Positions 10,700 to 23,339 of a DNA stretch of 64,000 bases are shown piece after piece. A program made the position numbers and the translations under genes. The notes under the pieces are model-generated. The model made no database searches and was not told the DNA's origin. It saw only the letters and a list, made by a program, of their open reading frames with translations. How positions within the stretch are numbered: the first letter of the stretch is position 1; the number at the start of each line of letters is the position of its first letter. The DNA lies in the NCBI RefSeq assembly GCF_000237925.1, contig NC_031498.1, positions 19,740,837 through 19,804,836 of the forward strand, given 5' to 3'. This stretch comes from Schistosoma mansoni. Its lineage: Eukaryota > Platyhelminthes > Trematoda > Strigeidida > Schistosomatidae.

Positions 10700-13570
10700 T
10701 ATTTCCAATATCGAAAATATCCGAAAATTATTTTAGAACTAGATATATAGCAATCTTGCTTAAAAAATTCTAAAAGGCCCACATTAAATTGGTGGACATA
10801 TTTCTAAATGTCCCTACGATTATTTGGAAGAACTAATAATAATTTTATTAAACGTTTCTCCCAACTATGTTCTACACTTCGTTGTTAGCAATTAACAAAA
10901 GTAATGATTCTGAACTTTAGACTCTTCATACTCATAATGAATTAATAAATGGCTTAAAATATTCTGATTGAAATTACATCAATCAGTGGACTGATAAACT
11001 TTTGGTTGAAACCTAAATACAAGATGTGAACATTTGCGGAGAAGAACAAGTAAATGCTTTTTCATCCCGTTTACATAACAACTAAGCAATAAACATGTAT
11101 GACGTATTTGAAAATAATCACAGCAGGGTTCTTAATTCAGTTGTTTTTTCGTTTACTTACAAGTCTATTGAATAACAGAGGCTACTATCTACTTTACGAA
11201 GTGTTTATTAAATGAAAATAATTAATTTCTATGGAAATGTGATATTTCCGTTTCTAGCTAACCAAAAGTGATAGATGAGTGAAGTAAATTCAAAAAAAAA
11301 TTAACTGTGCAAAGTTAAAGCCCAAACGAAGTCTACATTGATTAATTCACGAAAAAGGATACTGATTCTAATCACTAATGCATTTATTTTATTTTCGCTA
11401 AAAATTTGATCATGGTATTAAAATACCACTCTTCAAAATGGGAAAAATTTACATACGTATTTTGTTTGCTAAATATTGGCAATATACTATAACTTCGGAA
11501 AAGGATTTGAGGTTTGAACTCATTCTATCCACTCTCATTAAAAACAATAGCAAATCTTCAATCTCACAAAATAAGTATGATTTTAAAATTTACCGAACGA
11601 CAAAACAAAATATTGCTTATTAAGTCTAATTTATTTCACTGAAGCTAGACAGTGATTAAAGATAGAACCCTTAAATGATTTTAAGAGTCCTATAAATCTA
11701 TAACTACCGGTATACTAAATAGAATTTTCTATTGCACAAATCATGTTGCTTCATAACGACTTCACTATGCTGACTAAACACTATTATATTATAAATTATC
11801 AGTTGATAAAACCAAGTTTATTTTCCAGTCTCCTCTTTTCAGTGTATTTGTTTCGATAAAGTAGACTTTTCGAATAACGCTATGAAAGAGCTCATCACAA
11901 TCATTAGTTGTATTTAGATCCTATTTATTCAGCCCTAGTACAATTGTATAAAAAACGTATGAATTCCTATGATCAGTTATTCTTTTGGCTAAATAAGTGG
12001 TAAGATTAATTTTCGTGTCTATATATACTGAGATTTAGTCAGAGATTCCCCAACCTAAGCTAATGTATCTAAAATAAGACACCAACCAATACATTAAATT
12101 CAGTGGTACACGAAAAATACCACTAAAATTATAGGTCAATTCTAAAATAATATTTAGTTGGTGATAAAACATACTGATCCCTAAACATTTATAACGAGTT
12201 GATGTTGTATTCTCTTCCCCTCAGCAAGATATCCCTCAAATATCTGTGAATTCGGTAAAATTAGTCATAATCAAGAAATAAATTTTACAGAAGTACAAAA
12301 AGAAAACTTGTATTCCAAAGGACGTGTACGATGAAGTTCAACACTAAATTAATTGTAACCAACTAATGAGATATAAATTACCATACACCCTAACATTTTT
12401 GTAAGACCCTTCGATAACGTACTAAGTAATTTTATTAGTAAGAAGTTTTCAATGAAGGATCCTTAAATAAATACAAACAACAACAGATTTTATTTTGTGA
12501 CACAAGATTTATATGTAATTATTACAAGAGACAGAATGTGGAAATTTAACTAAGATAATGTAATTAGTCTGCAGTTTGTCTAATATTTCCTGTGTTTGTA
12601 GAACTACAAAGATACTCAAGAATTAGTTATTTATCAACCAGAATGTGTTTCATAGTTTATGCAATTCGAATAAGCTTAATGAAAATGTGTCTGTATAGCC
12701 GTTATAGCCGTAGTCGTGTTATACACTGTTCGAAAACACCTAACTCAATGTAATTGTAAAAAATTAATAAAAATAGCCATATCAGACTACCATATCGACT
12801 TCCAGCGAATAGTGAACAAAAGGGAATTGGCCATGTTATCCTTCCTTTGAACTTCACTGACACATCTACTTTATAACTAGATTTAAAAATGATTTTCCCT
12901 GTATTTCTATTAATATTATAAAATTTGCCTCCGAAAATTTTAAGATAGCTTACATCGGCTTCTTTACAATTCAGTACACCCACATGGTTTTCTGTTCAAA
13001 TTTATATAACTGTATAACTAAGAGTAACTAGAAATATGGAATAAATTAAATATATTATTCACTAAACCCCATGCACTTCTAAATAAAGATTACAGACATG
13101 AAGTTTATGTTCAATCATAATATGATTGTTCAAATTACCATGGGGTTCTATCAAGACCACCAAGATCATTTTTATCGCATTTGCGAAATTGTCATTTCTC
13201 CGACTTTCCAGACCCTGAGTTAGGGGTAGTATCCCAATATGTTAAATGGTGCAGATAATTTCTGACTTAAGAATTGGATACTCAGAAAGTACTTACTCTA
13301 GGAAATCCGGTCCGACGAATAAAGAAAATGAAAAGAAATGATACGGGAATTCAGCGAATGTTTTGATCATTTACATTCATATATAACCAGCCCAAATTGC
13401 AGAATAACTCAGTTCTCATGTTCACAGTTGTAAAACCGAAAAATTAATGACAAGCTCTCTGTCTAACTTAATCATATTTTTCTAGTACTTTATGCAACTG
13501 TAACAGATATTAAAAGAAATGAACTGATATTATAACATTTAGTGAACCAAAAACAGTACATGATGTAAAC
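10700..13570. other. AT-rich region downstream of the zinc-finger gene; nothing recognised
   Basis: No domain, RNA gene or element is recognised. Because the zinc-finger gene has a strong splice donor just after its stop codon, part of this stretch may be a 3'-UTR intron and a terminal non-coding exon, but I could not place an acceptor with confidence. Confidence 0.4.
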
Positions 13571-13588
13571 TTACCTCATGTATTGAAT

Positions 13589-16099
13589 TTATCGACGGTG
13601 AGTTTTGACATGTCGATGAAGATTACCCAGTTGAGCAAATGCTTTAAGACATTGTGGACATCTGTAGGGTTTTTCACCTGTATGCGTGCGAATATGAGCT
13701 CGTAAGTGATCTTTCTGAGGAAATGCTTTGGGACAATAACGACATGGATACGGTCGTTCTCCAGTATGAGTACGGATATGAGCTTGAAGGTTATCCTTTC
13801 TCTCACAAGATTTCGGACAATAAGGACATTGATGTCTACGTCTTGAACAACACGTAACCATATTCGTAGATGATGTCACTATAGTTTGTAATGATGCAGA
13901 CGAGGTGGTAGACACAGTAACAGTAGTGGATGGAATGGAAGGTGTACTAGGACAGGAATAAGACAGACGCCGACATTTTACGTCTTGATATTTACTACTC
14001 TGTTGAGCTGCTAAGTTGGATGGTTGTGAAAAATTACGTGAAGAAAGTAACTTATCTGCAGAAGGCAACACAATGACACTTGTTTTAACATCGTTTTGTT
14101 GATTATTCGAAGTACTTAACGTACCAGCTTTACTATTTGTACTATCTTTATTACTACCGTTAGAAATAACAGAGGATAATGAAGAGACTGAAGGAAGTAG
14201 AGAACTACCGAATACTGAACTAGAAGTTACAGACTGATTAGATTTGGATGTTTCCAAACTACCATTTAAACATGAAATAGAAGGAGAAGGTAAAGAATTA
14301 TTATCAAAAGATACACATGAGGAGGAAGACATAGATGATGATGACGCCGATAATGTAGTCGCTGAAGGAGAAATAAATGCATGGGTATTGAAGTTTTGCG
14401 ATGATATAAATAAATTATTACTATTATTATCATTAGAAGAAGTAAGTGAAGCCAAAGATTGAGATGATAAAACCACTGTTTGTTGAGGAGTATTAGGTAA
14501 TAAAGTCAATGGAAAGGATAATGATGTATCATTTAAGGTATCTACTGAAGTTCTAAAATTCATATTGGATGTATTTGCTGTAGTAACTGAAGACGAATTT
14601 AATGTTGTGGAATTACTAACTAAAGTGTTAATATCATGACTGGTTAATGTTGATATATGTGTCCATGATGATGATGAGGATGAGGTGGATGATAATGACG
14701 ATGGTGACGATGATGATGACAATGTTGTCGTTGTTGTTGTTATAAATGCAGATGATGTTGTTGAAAAAATCGATGTCAATGGATCTGTAGCACATAATGG
14801 AAAAATATTTGATTTACTAGAAACTGTTGGAAGAAAAACTAAATTCCCTGAATCAGAAAAATTTTTATGATTAGGATTAGCAAACACCACGGTTAAACCA
14901 GCATTAGTAGTAGATGAAACAGATAAAGAATTAAACGTTCCATTTATTGTACTGACAGGTAAGGAAGTATTAAAATATGTAGGATTAATAATATTTGGCT
15001 TAGAAGTTGGACGAAGAATAAATAATTGTGTTCCCAAAGGTAACTGCGCAGCGGTTGAATATTTGATATCGCCTGGGATAGTACTAAAATTATTTGGTAA
15101 TGTAGCTGAACTCTGAAAAGTTGATAAGTGTGAATTAGATAGCACAGAAGTGGATAGGGTAGATGGAATCAAATTAACACGTTGTTGTGTCGGGAGTTGT
15201 ACAACTGGAATATTAGAAACATTTCCATTAAGATTTGTAACAATCCCAGGAGTTGGGAGAAGAAAAACCGATCCATTACTTTCTGAAGCAACAGCATTAT
15301 TAACTGAAGTAAAATTTGGAAGACATGGCGTGGAATTTTGTCGTACAACATTATTGTTTTTAACATTTAGAAGTATGGACATACCAGGACTTACAGTTGG
15401 TAGAGAATTTATGATTTGTAATGGTAGAAGAACACAACCAGAACTGGTAGATAAACTTGCAAGCTGTGACTGGGGTGCTTCAACACATGCTCTACCTTTA
15501 AGAGATAGAACAATAGGAGCAGATGACTGCAGCTCTGCAGGAGAGATAACACCAGGAGTAACAGGATGAGAAACAACAAATGTAGATTGTGTGCTAACAG
15601 GATGAGGTGCCATATGAAAACTTGGAGTCGGTATTATTAAAGGAGTATGAGTAACTGAGCCTCCTTCTTTGGAACTAATCGATGTGAAACCATCAACATA
15701 ACCATTTTCTGTAAAACATGAAGTAGTAAAAGGACTGGAGGTAAATGGGTGATCATTAGGAGTTGCAAACGAAGATCTTATTTGAGAAGAAACTATCAGT
15801 TGCTTACCACATTTATTCGACTCACAAATTGATTCCCGAATAATATTGGATGAAAAAACTTGATCGAAGGAGGAAAGAGAAGAAGAGCTCTGAGATATAG
15901 TCGCTAGTGATGCATTTTGAGAACTAGATCCAATCAAAGTGGTGAACCGAAGATTTGGAATGAAAGGTAATTCACAAATTGTTGACTGAGGATCTACGTT
16001 TATAATCTGCTCTGGAAAAGATGATTTATCCTGATGGTAGTTCCCTCCAACAGTGGAATCAACACGTTCACAAAGATCCGATTTTAAAGAAAACATGGG
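13589..16099 (-). CDS. zinc-finger gene, coding exon 2 with the finger array
   Basis: The exon begins after TTATTCACTTTCAG (acceptor AG at 16101-16100) with codon CCC in phase 0. The open frame continues upstream for 12 codons into the intron, but that part reads through the acceptor and is not coding. The fingers are encoded at 13834-13592. A strong donor AG|GTAAGT (exon end 13575) sits 14 nt after the stop codon, so the transcript probably has a spliced 3' UTR. Confidence 0.85.
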   Translation of the reverse strand, partial: PMFSLKSDLCERVDSTVGGNYHQDKSSFPEQIINVDPQSTICELPFIPNLRFTTLIGSSSQNASLATISQSSSSLSSFDQVFSSNIIRESICESNKCGKQLIVSSQIRSSFATPNDHPFTSSPFTTSCFTENGYVDGFTSISSKEGGSVTHTPLIIPTPSFHMAPHPVSTQSTFVVSHPVTPGVISPAELQSSAPIVLSLKGRACVEAPQSQLASLSTSSGCVLLPLQIINSLPTVSPGMSILLNVKNNNVVRQNSTPCLPNFTSVNNAVASESNGSVFLLPTPGIVTNLNGNVSNIPVVQLPTQQRVNLIPSTLSTSVLSNSHLSTFQSSATLPNNFSTIPGDIKYSTAAQLPLGTQLFILRPTSKPNIINPTYFNTSLPVSTINGTFNSLSVSSTTNAGLTVVFANPNHKNFSDSGNLVFLPTVSSKSNIFPLCATDPLTSIFSTTSSAFITTTTTTLSSSSSPSSLSSTSSSSSSWTHISTLTSHDINTLVSNSTTLNSSSVTTANTSNMNFRTSVDTLNDTSLSFPLTLLPNTPQQTVVLSSQSLASLTSSNDNNSNNLFISSQNFNTHAFISPSATTLSASSSSMSSSSCVSFDNNSLPSPSISCLNGSLETSKSNQSVTSSSVFGSSLLPSVSSLSSVISNGSNKDSTNSKAGTLSTSNNQQNDVKTSVIVLPSADKLLSSRNFSQPSNLAAQQSSKYQDVKCRRLSYSCPSTPSIPSTTVTVSTTSSASLQTIVTSSTNMVTCCSRRRHQCPYCPKSCERKDNLQAHIRTHTGERPYPCRYCPKAFPQKDHLRAHIRTHTGEKPYRCPQCLKAFAQLGNLHRHVKTHRR

Positions 16100-18475
16100 C
16101 TGAAAGTGAATAAGAAGAAAAGAATAAGATGACACTACCCTACAGGTACTGGCAATATTTTATGTAATACAGAACTTCTTAGAAATGTATTACAGTACAC
16201 TGATTATCTCACAAGGTATGACAAATGAACTAAGTTAATATTGTAAATAATAAATATGAAATATGTTACATACTATGCTTTACCAGTCAGTCTTTAAGTT
16301 GTTACTCATATGTCTTGTCAACTATATGTGAAAATATGTAGTGTTTTGAGCTAACTTTGCCAGCTATACATTTATTTTACTGATGTATATATATGTGGCT
16401 TGAAAAGCATTAACATATATCTCAAAAAATTGCATTGCTTCCTATTTTGCAAAGAAAAAAGTATCGAAACATGAAGTCACTGAATGTTCACCGACTAATA
16501 TTCAAATTTTCTCCAGATGATTGAAAATAATCTCAAAAAGTTTGTTTTGTAACAAATCATACACTAATTATGTATTCACCTCAGAGTGTGGATAACATAA
16601 ACGAATGACTCTTAAATACTTTTGGATGTTGGGTATGCTTCTTAAAACATTCCCATTACAAACCAGAAAATTAGTGGACAGTGAACTGTGGAGAATTTTG
16701 ATATTTCGAGATGAACTTTAAATTTGATGTATTTATATTATCAACTAATGTAAATCAGCTAGTCAGATGGTTTAAATGATCTTCATATATTCCTGTTATT
16801 ATCGTTAATCAAACAGATTCAATGAATCACCCCGCGTTTATAATAAATCAAAACTCGAGGACAAAAGTAAATATTCATAATAAATAGTGTTCAAAGAATC
16901 TAATCATTTAAGAGTAAATTCAATCAAACAGATAAGATACATGATTTAACTCACTTGCTTCCTTACATCATTCGGAGTACATATTACATTAACAACTGAT
17001 GGGACTTTTAATGCCCCATTATGTTTTTCATCTACACACGTTGAAGAAGGAACATTGGGCACAGATCTCGTGTTAGTAATGATGCATTGAAAATCACTTA
17101 AATTATTTACGCTTGCGTTAGGACGATTCAGTACATCTTTGACTATGAATTGATTTTGAATTGACTGTTGTGTGAAAGTTTCAACTTGATTAACACAAAG
17201 ATTGTTCGATACTAACGATGTTTCTGCAGATGACGTTGATAATGAAGTTTTGTATTTGTCGCACACGTTCGTTGGTAATATTTCGTGTTCAGATAATTCA
17301 GAGGTAGAATAATGCATAACACAACTTGAACAATTCGCCATTAAATCCTGATGATCAGAATTAGATGTATAGGGATTGTTACTAGAAATAAAATTGGAAG
17401 TATTAACATGTGGTGTTGACATCAAAGGATCTATGTTGTTTGAAAGATCATTGTCATTACAAGACATAAGTTCATCCGATGTACCTTGTCGTAAAGATAG
17501 TAATTCCGGAGAAAGAATGTGATGTTTATTTGTATTATCAGCCATACAATCAGGAGTTTGACTGAAATAGGACTTTTCATAACTCGGATCTGATGAAATA
17601 TCTATATGATCAAAAGGTGAATGTGGACAACCTGATGATTCAGGTGATAATGTAGGTGGCTGGGCATTGTCTAGTAAGTGAGAATGTCCTAATGATGGTG
17701 AGCGAAGGATAGGTATACATAGGGATGCCAATCGAGCTTCATGATCTATATCCTCAATATCAGAATCACCAGCAGAAACAACGTCCACCAAATCACTCGG
17801 TATTTGACGTGTAGATTCACTAACAAATTGAACAAGTTCGCTAGGAACCAAATCACTTTCTTCCTCTTCAAGATTAGGTGGGCAATTACTGTAAACAGGT
17901 AAACAGTCACTTTCATCAACACACTGGTCAAGTACTGAATTTGCAGTTGATAGTGAAATACTTGCTGAAGATGAACAATCTAAACTTAGAGGGACATATC
18001 TCAATGACTGGAAATCAGCAAATGCACCGGATAGAGGACTAGATGGAAAATCTTTTAAATCAATAAATGAAGAGGAAATTTCAACTTGTGATTTTAAGTA
18101 AACTTGTGACCTTTTTGAGAAATCAGAACCGTTATGACTATGTAATGTGTTTGAGTTCAATAAGCACTTGTTGGCAACTGGGTCTTGACAAACGTCAATA
18201 TGACTTCCGAATTTCGTAAGTGTGGCAGCCAAAATTGGAGACGGGTGAGGACGTGATGCCAACTTTTCAAAAACTTCTTGCATTCCTGGAATAGAGTTAT
18301 TATTGGTTGGGGCTTCATCACTCAATGGCGTAGGCAATGGTGATAAGTAAAAATCAGATTCATCGCCCGTTTTGATCAAACCACAATCTTGTGTTAAATT
18401 GACTGCCTCACTAACAATAAACGGCTGCAACTTTAAGGAGCCATGGTTAGTTACCAGTCTAGTTTGACTGCTCAT
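13589..18475 (-). CDS. C2H2 zinc-finger transcription factor (two coding exons)
   Basis: A probable nuclear sequence-specific DNA-binding regulator. Exon 1 (18475-16955, 507 codons) joins exon 2 (16099-13589, 836 codons plus stop) across an 855-bp phase-0 intron with donor CAA|GTGAGT and a pyrimidine-rich acceptor ending TTTCAG, giving about 1343 residues. Residues 1263-1343 hold three tandem C-x2-C-x12-H-x3-H fingers linked by TGERP and TGEKP. Predicted base-contact residues (-1,2,3,6) are R,D,N,A; Q,D,H,A; and Q,G,N,R. Everything upstream is Ser/Thr/Asn/Pro-rich and probably disordered, with a Ser/Thr homopolymer run near residues 958-987; exon 1 is also acidic (DSDIEDIDHE), as activation regions often are. 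No other domain is recognised, and the family name and target are unknown. It is long for a three-finger protein. The frame is intact with no sign of decay. Confidence 0.88.
16955..18475 (-). CDS. zinc-finger gene, coding exon 1
   Basis: The start ATG (18475-18473) is immediately preceded by a pyrimidine-rich TTTTTTTAG, so it lies at the first base after a good splice acceptor. The frame upstream is closed at once by that TAG. The exon therefore probably follows a 5'-UTR exon or receives a trans-spliced leader. The donor at 16954 (GTGAGT) leaves phase 0. The protein segment is acidic and Ser/Pro-rich with no known domain. Confidence 0.8.
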
Positions 18476-20480
18476 CTAAAAAGACGAAATCACAAGCAAA
18501 ACACTAAAAAATACTTTCTACTACATAAAGTCATGTCACAGTTTCACACATAACTTCTAAAAAGCGTAAAATAATACTAATATTTACTGTTATTGAGAAG
18601 CGTGTGGTCTAAAAATTCACTAATTTAAACAAATCTTGTCATTTATTAAACACAGAAATTGATGAAAATATCAATGAAAAATGAGCCAAGAGTAGTTTCT
18701 CAACTATTTAAATATATACCTATCTTTTTATCAACCAGAGCTTATACAGATATCTTTCACAAATGCGCTTCACTTATAAATACAGTTTGCATTTTTGATG
18801 GAACTAATTAATGTTTAGTAACAGAGATGCACAGAGTTCAGAATTTGAACTGAGAATTTTTCTCATCTCATACGAAAGTCGTGATATACTTATACTCAAA
18901 CACTAGTCGGTCGACAAGTTAAATTTCAGATTTCTATATCCATTATAGGAAGCATAGGAAATTTGATTGACATTTGAATTTGTCATAGAGTTCATAAAAC
19001 CAAATTCCATCTTTAGATATTACAAAAGTGATGGAAATTTATTCGAAATGTGCTACTACTTTTCGTCCACACTGAAATAAACTTAGTTTATGAACAGCAA
19101 ACGTACGGCTGATTAGCAAAAGACATGTTTGAAAATTCCCACTGGGAGATATGTGCTTTCGAATAAAATATCACTATCGTAAATCAAATAGAAGGCATCG
19201 AAACTTCAAGGATATATTAACTATAGGACCAAAACCAAACCAAGGATTCATAGAACTGACAAGTGAAAGGATTATTCAGTAAAAACCACCCAGTTTTCAC
19301 TTGAGTTTTAAGTACTAACCACAATCCACAAAGGTTGAAGTATTTTAAAAATAAAACATAGTCTAGAGGATCGATTAAAAATTACAATGTAAGTTTTCTG
19401 TCTAATAAATACGAGGACTCAGATATTAAGGTCATTAGTTTCGGACTCAACTCAACCACCAACTAATCAAATACCATATTGACCCCTCACCATTGCTCAC
19501 CATCTCAACTTTGGTAGCTCACCTTTATTCAGGCAAATTCGTGCGATCCTGATAAATAGCTGCTGCATCAGCCCAATGGACCTGGAAATTTGACAGTGAC
19601 TGACCACAAATATCCTTTTATTTAAATCACCTGGCCCCTAACTCACCAGACATAATTCTGCGAATTGTGTTGTCAAGAATGAAAAATCATCATGTGATGG
19701 CGGCACTTAGGTAATGTAAAGACGATGAAACGTAAGACAGAAAAACGGCTGAGAAGTCCGATTTTTGTTTTTAGAAATAGGGATGGAAATCAAACAAATG
19801 TATCGTTCAAACGTAAAGTATTTCAAAGGGAGTAAATTTAACTTGTTCTAAGTTTTGTAAAATAACTTTGTTGGGAGCCCAGTTAGTGTTTTGCTTCGAA
19901 AACACTTCGTAGTTTCCTACGGACTACTCAAAAAAGGCCTTATATAACTAAATTATTGTTGTTTTTCCACTTTATCTGGCAGCTTAAAAAACAATCTTTA
20001 AATATGTATTGATAAGTTTTATCGTGAACCCAGAGACAACAAAACACATCAACTAGGGATACTATCTTGACATGAGGATCCTCCATGACTGTTGCACCAA
20101 CACAAACGATTTCCGACACTTAGAACACTTATCTATAGGTTTCTACCATCCCAGATTTGTTGGATGGAAACTAGTGAAATTAAAACCAACTCACTCCATG
20201 TTCAAAGATATAAATAAATTACTGTTTGTAATGGGGTGCCAAGGCAAGGATTTTATTACCTTTGATGGCCGACATCTACATTAATACATCTTTCTTAAAG
20301 CTATGAAGAGAAGAAGAGGAAAAATAAGCTTTTAAACCAGCAAACTTCTTATTCCCCAGAAGGAGTTCTGATCCCCAAATAACTAGACTAACCACAAAGA
20401 TTGCAGACAAACACTTCTGAAAAAGCTGTGTTGCCAATTCTCAAAACTTGTTCATTGTTTGTGATTATCCTCTCAGACCG
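18476..20480. other. upstream region of the zinc-finger gene; no coding feature
   Basis: Should contain the promoter and 5'-UTR exon or a trans-splice acceptor for the zinc-finger gene, but no promoter motif is firm. The part from about 19400 to 20400 has a more balanced base composition and may be an unrecognised repeat. Confidence 0.4.
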
Positions 20481-20481
20481 A

Positions 20482-21580
20482 TTAGATAACCAAAAATGGC
20501 TCAGTCCACTTGTCAGTGACTGGTTGGGCATACGTAACACGTGTCCCAGCCATCTCAACTGGAGAAGTTTCACTACTTCATCAATTGATTTGCCATCCTT
20601 ACCTAGTACCCGTTTCCTAACAACTGCATTACTTACTCAGTGGTCCCAGGATATACGAGCAATGCTTCGAAGACACCTATGATCAAATACTAGTAGCCTA
20701 CGAATATCCTCCACTCTTATCGACCATGTTTCACTGCCATAAAGTAGGACGGAATAAACTGCTGACGAGTTAACTCGCCTACGCCACAAATGACGCAAGT
20801 TGGCAAAAGCTAGATGAGCTTTCTGTATCCGTGCTGAGATTTCGTCACACACCAGACCATAAGGGCTGATGAGACTACCAAGATAAGTGATGCAGTCAAC
20901 ACGCTCAACTACTTCACTCCCTATCATTAGTTCGAGTGTCGATGCAACCCAATCCTGAAGTAACATCTTGCACTTCGAGGGGGAGAATCGCATCCCGAAC
21001 ATGCCTGCATTGTTGCTTATAGTGGTCAGAAGACTCTGCATTTTGTCAGCGTCTTCACCAAATAAAACTATGTCGTCGGCGTATTCTAAGTCAAAAAGTG
21101 AGTCTCCCAGTAAAATTTCAACTCCAGGAGATTGAGATGATGAAAGTGTTATCTCTAAAAGCATGTCAACGACAAAGTTAAACAAGAATGGAGAGAGTGG
21201 ACAGCCTTGACGAATACCATTTGAGGTAATCAATTCTGATGACAGTTTACCATAAGTTCTAACTAGAATAGTTGTGTTCGCGTAGAGAGCCTTTATGAGG
21301 TTAATGTACTTCTTTGGTAATCCTTTTAGTGCCAAACACTGCCATAGAACCTCACGATCAACGGAGTCTAATGCCGCCTTGAGGTCGAGAAATACTACGA
21401 TTGTGGGGCGTCTGAATGTGTGTCTATATTCTAGGACCTGACGTAGAGTGAATATCTGGTCTATACAACCACGTCTAGGTCGAAAACCAGCCTGGTTTTC
21501 TCTAGTCTGCTCTTCACGAGCTTTGGTAAGACATCAAAGTATTGTTGAAGCTAATATTCTAGACACTATATTAGTACGAT
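20482..21580 (-). mobile_element. RTE-like (SR2-type) reverse transcriptase relic
   Basis: Read on the minus strand, the RT palm is recognisable: a GxRPxRGC block (about 21490), FLDLKAALDSVDREVLWQ (about 21400), GIRQGCPLSPFLFNFVVDM, YADDIVLFGEDADKMQ (catalytic YADD intact, about 21080), then YLGSLISPYG and VLLYGSETW. A stop follows ISWDH at 20637, and the later WLGHVLRMPN block is joined directly to SLTSGLSH, a deletion of about 35 codons compared with the copy at 49 kb. The segment between LWRRR and SAVYSVLLYG is also shortened. It is 5'-truncated, lacks the endonuclease and is dead. Confidence 0.85.
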
Positions 21581-21589
21581 GGGACTCTA

Positions 21590-23335
21590 CAGGTTGGTAC
21601 GAAATGGGTGTATAATTACAATCCGAGAAGCTCAGCGAAAATATGAAAAACAGTTGAATCAATCTGTAATCGAGCCACCTAAGAGACTATTCTTGCACAT
21701 AAATTACAAAACAAGGACGCATCATTGGACTCTCAACCTAATTACGTAAGGGAGTGTACCTCATATGATAGAGGATGATCAGGAAAAAGCAGAGGCTGTG
21801 GAAAACTATTTCGGGACAGCTTTCACTCCGGAGTCTCTTTTAGACGAAGAGCTAGACTCAAATACGAAGTCAAAATATCGTCCGCTCAATGTGGAATTCG
21901 ATTGAGACGATGTACTTAAGACCCTTAGCACTTTAGACACGGAAAAGTCAACAGAACTGGATTAGCTACACTCTAAAATCTTGAGACTAATTGTACAATA
22001 TATTGCTGCCCCATCAACTAAGATATTCAATATGTCACTTCGTCAAGGTGGGTTAACTACGTACCAGAAGGATGCAATTGTCACCTCAATACATAAAACA
22101 GGATCAAGACAACTTCCATCAAACTACAGCCCCACAAGTGTCATGGTTAAACTACTGGGAAGAATAATCAAGAAGACCATATTGACATTCGTGGAAGCAA
22201 ATAACTTGTTAAACAGTGCAAAACATGGTTTTAGAAAAGGTTTATCTCTCAAAACAAATCTTCTTATAGCAATAGAGAAATGGATAGAGGCTCTACACAA
22301 TGAAAAATCAGTGGATGGTGTCTAAATAGACCTCAGAAAAGTATTTGGTAAGGTATAGAAAAATAGACTGCTCTTGAAGCTAGAAACTTTCGAATTGCTG
22401 GACCTCTACTAAAATGAGTTGAGGATTTCCTGGTAGGCCGTGGGAAGAAATTAAGAGTAAATTCTATGTGCTTCACCTGGAGAACAGTACTTAGTGGAGT
22501 ATAGCTAGGTTATGTTCTGGTTTTTTACTTTTTAGACTGCATGTAAATGAACATTCAAGTATAGTTGAATCCCCAATGCTACCACATGCTGACGATGTAA
22601 AAATCTGGCGAGATATAATAGGGGACACAAATGCATGCAGACTTCAGGCAGACTTAGATATTCTGATTAGCTGGTCTAAAAAATGGGTGATGGCTATCAA
22701 AGCGACCAAGTGTGTCAATATGCACTTTGGGGATACAAAGTTTAATAGGTACAGAATAGGGGAAGTGCCTGTACTCATAGTCCGATCTCACAAAGATCTT
22801 GAGGTGACAGTGAGTCATGAACTTAAGACCACCGCCCGCTGTCTGGAGGTTGCAGCTAAGGGATTTAGAACCCTATGAGTTTTAAGATGGACATTCAACA
22901 AGTCAAGCACTACTATGTTCATTACATTACACACAATCTTGAAAACTGAGTTTAAGCTGTAAGTCTCTGTTTGGGAGGTGACTCGGATATCCTGGATAGA
23001 GTATAGAGGGCAGCTATCCGTGTGATTCCAGAACTCTAGGGTTTGCTATACAAAGAGCGGCTTGGGAAGCTAGACCTCTTTACTTTTCCCTACCGCAAAT
23101 TAAGAGGTGACCTGATTTTAATGTATAGAATAAAAAGAAATGATTTTGGACCTGATATATCCTCTTTTTTTATTCCCACCAGATTAGGACAACTCAGAGG
23201 ACATAGCAGGCGAGTAGAAAAGCAAAGAACGGACAAATTACTCGTAGCATACAGGTTTTCACAGTGGTGTCCGCACCTTCAATTGACTCATTCAAGAGAC
23301 TAGACACTCACAAAAGCATACTAGAAAAGGAATAA
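21590..23335 (+). mobile_element. CR1-like non-LTR retrotransposon relic
   Basis: Successive plus-strand frames, broken by stops and shifts, give parts of a CR1/Jockey-type reverse transcriptase: a QRKYEKQL linker (about 21640), a pre-palm block, NMSLRQGGLTTYQKDA, the HGFRKGLSLKTNLL block (22230), the catalytic region with HADDVKIWR instead of YADD (22576 onward), NSxxHKDLxVTV, and a C-terminal PYRKLRGDLILMYRI (about 23090). Frames break near 22325, 22420-22560 and 22880-23040. The Y-to-H change in the active-site box and the stops mark a dead copy. Its truncated 5' end abuts the 5' end of the oppositely oriented RTE relic. Confidence 0.8.
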
Positions 23336-23339
23336 CATG

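Noticed and set aside
12702-12983. 93-residue minus-strand frame near the zinc-finger gene
   Set aside because: No ATG start, no recognised domain and no acceptor that would join it to the gene in frame; not believable as an exon from sequence alone.
13654-15569. Several plus-strand open frames across the zinc-finger exon
   Set aside because: They are antisense shadows of the minus-strand gene; their Asp/Val runs come from the repeat tract that encodes Ser/Thr on the real strand.
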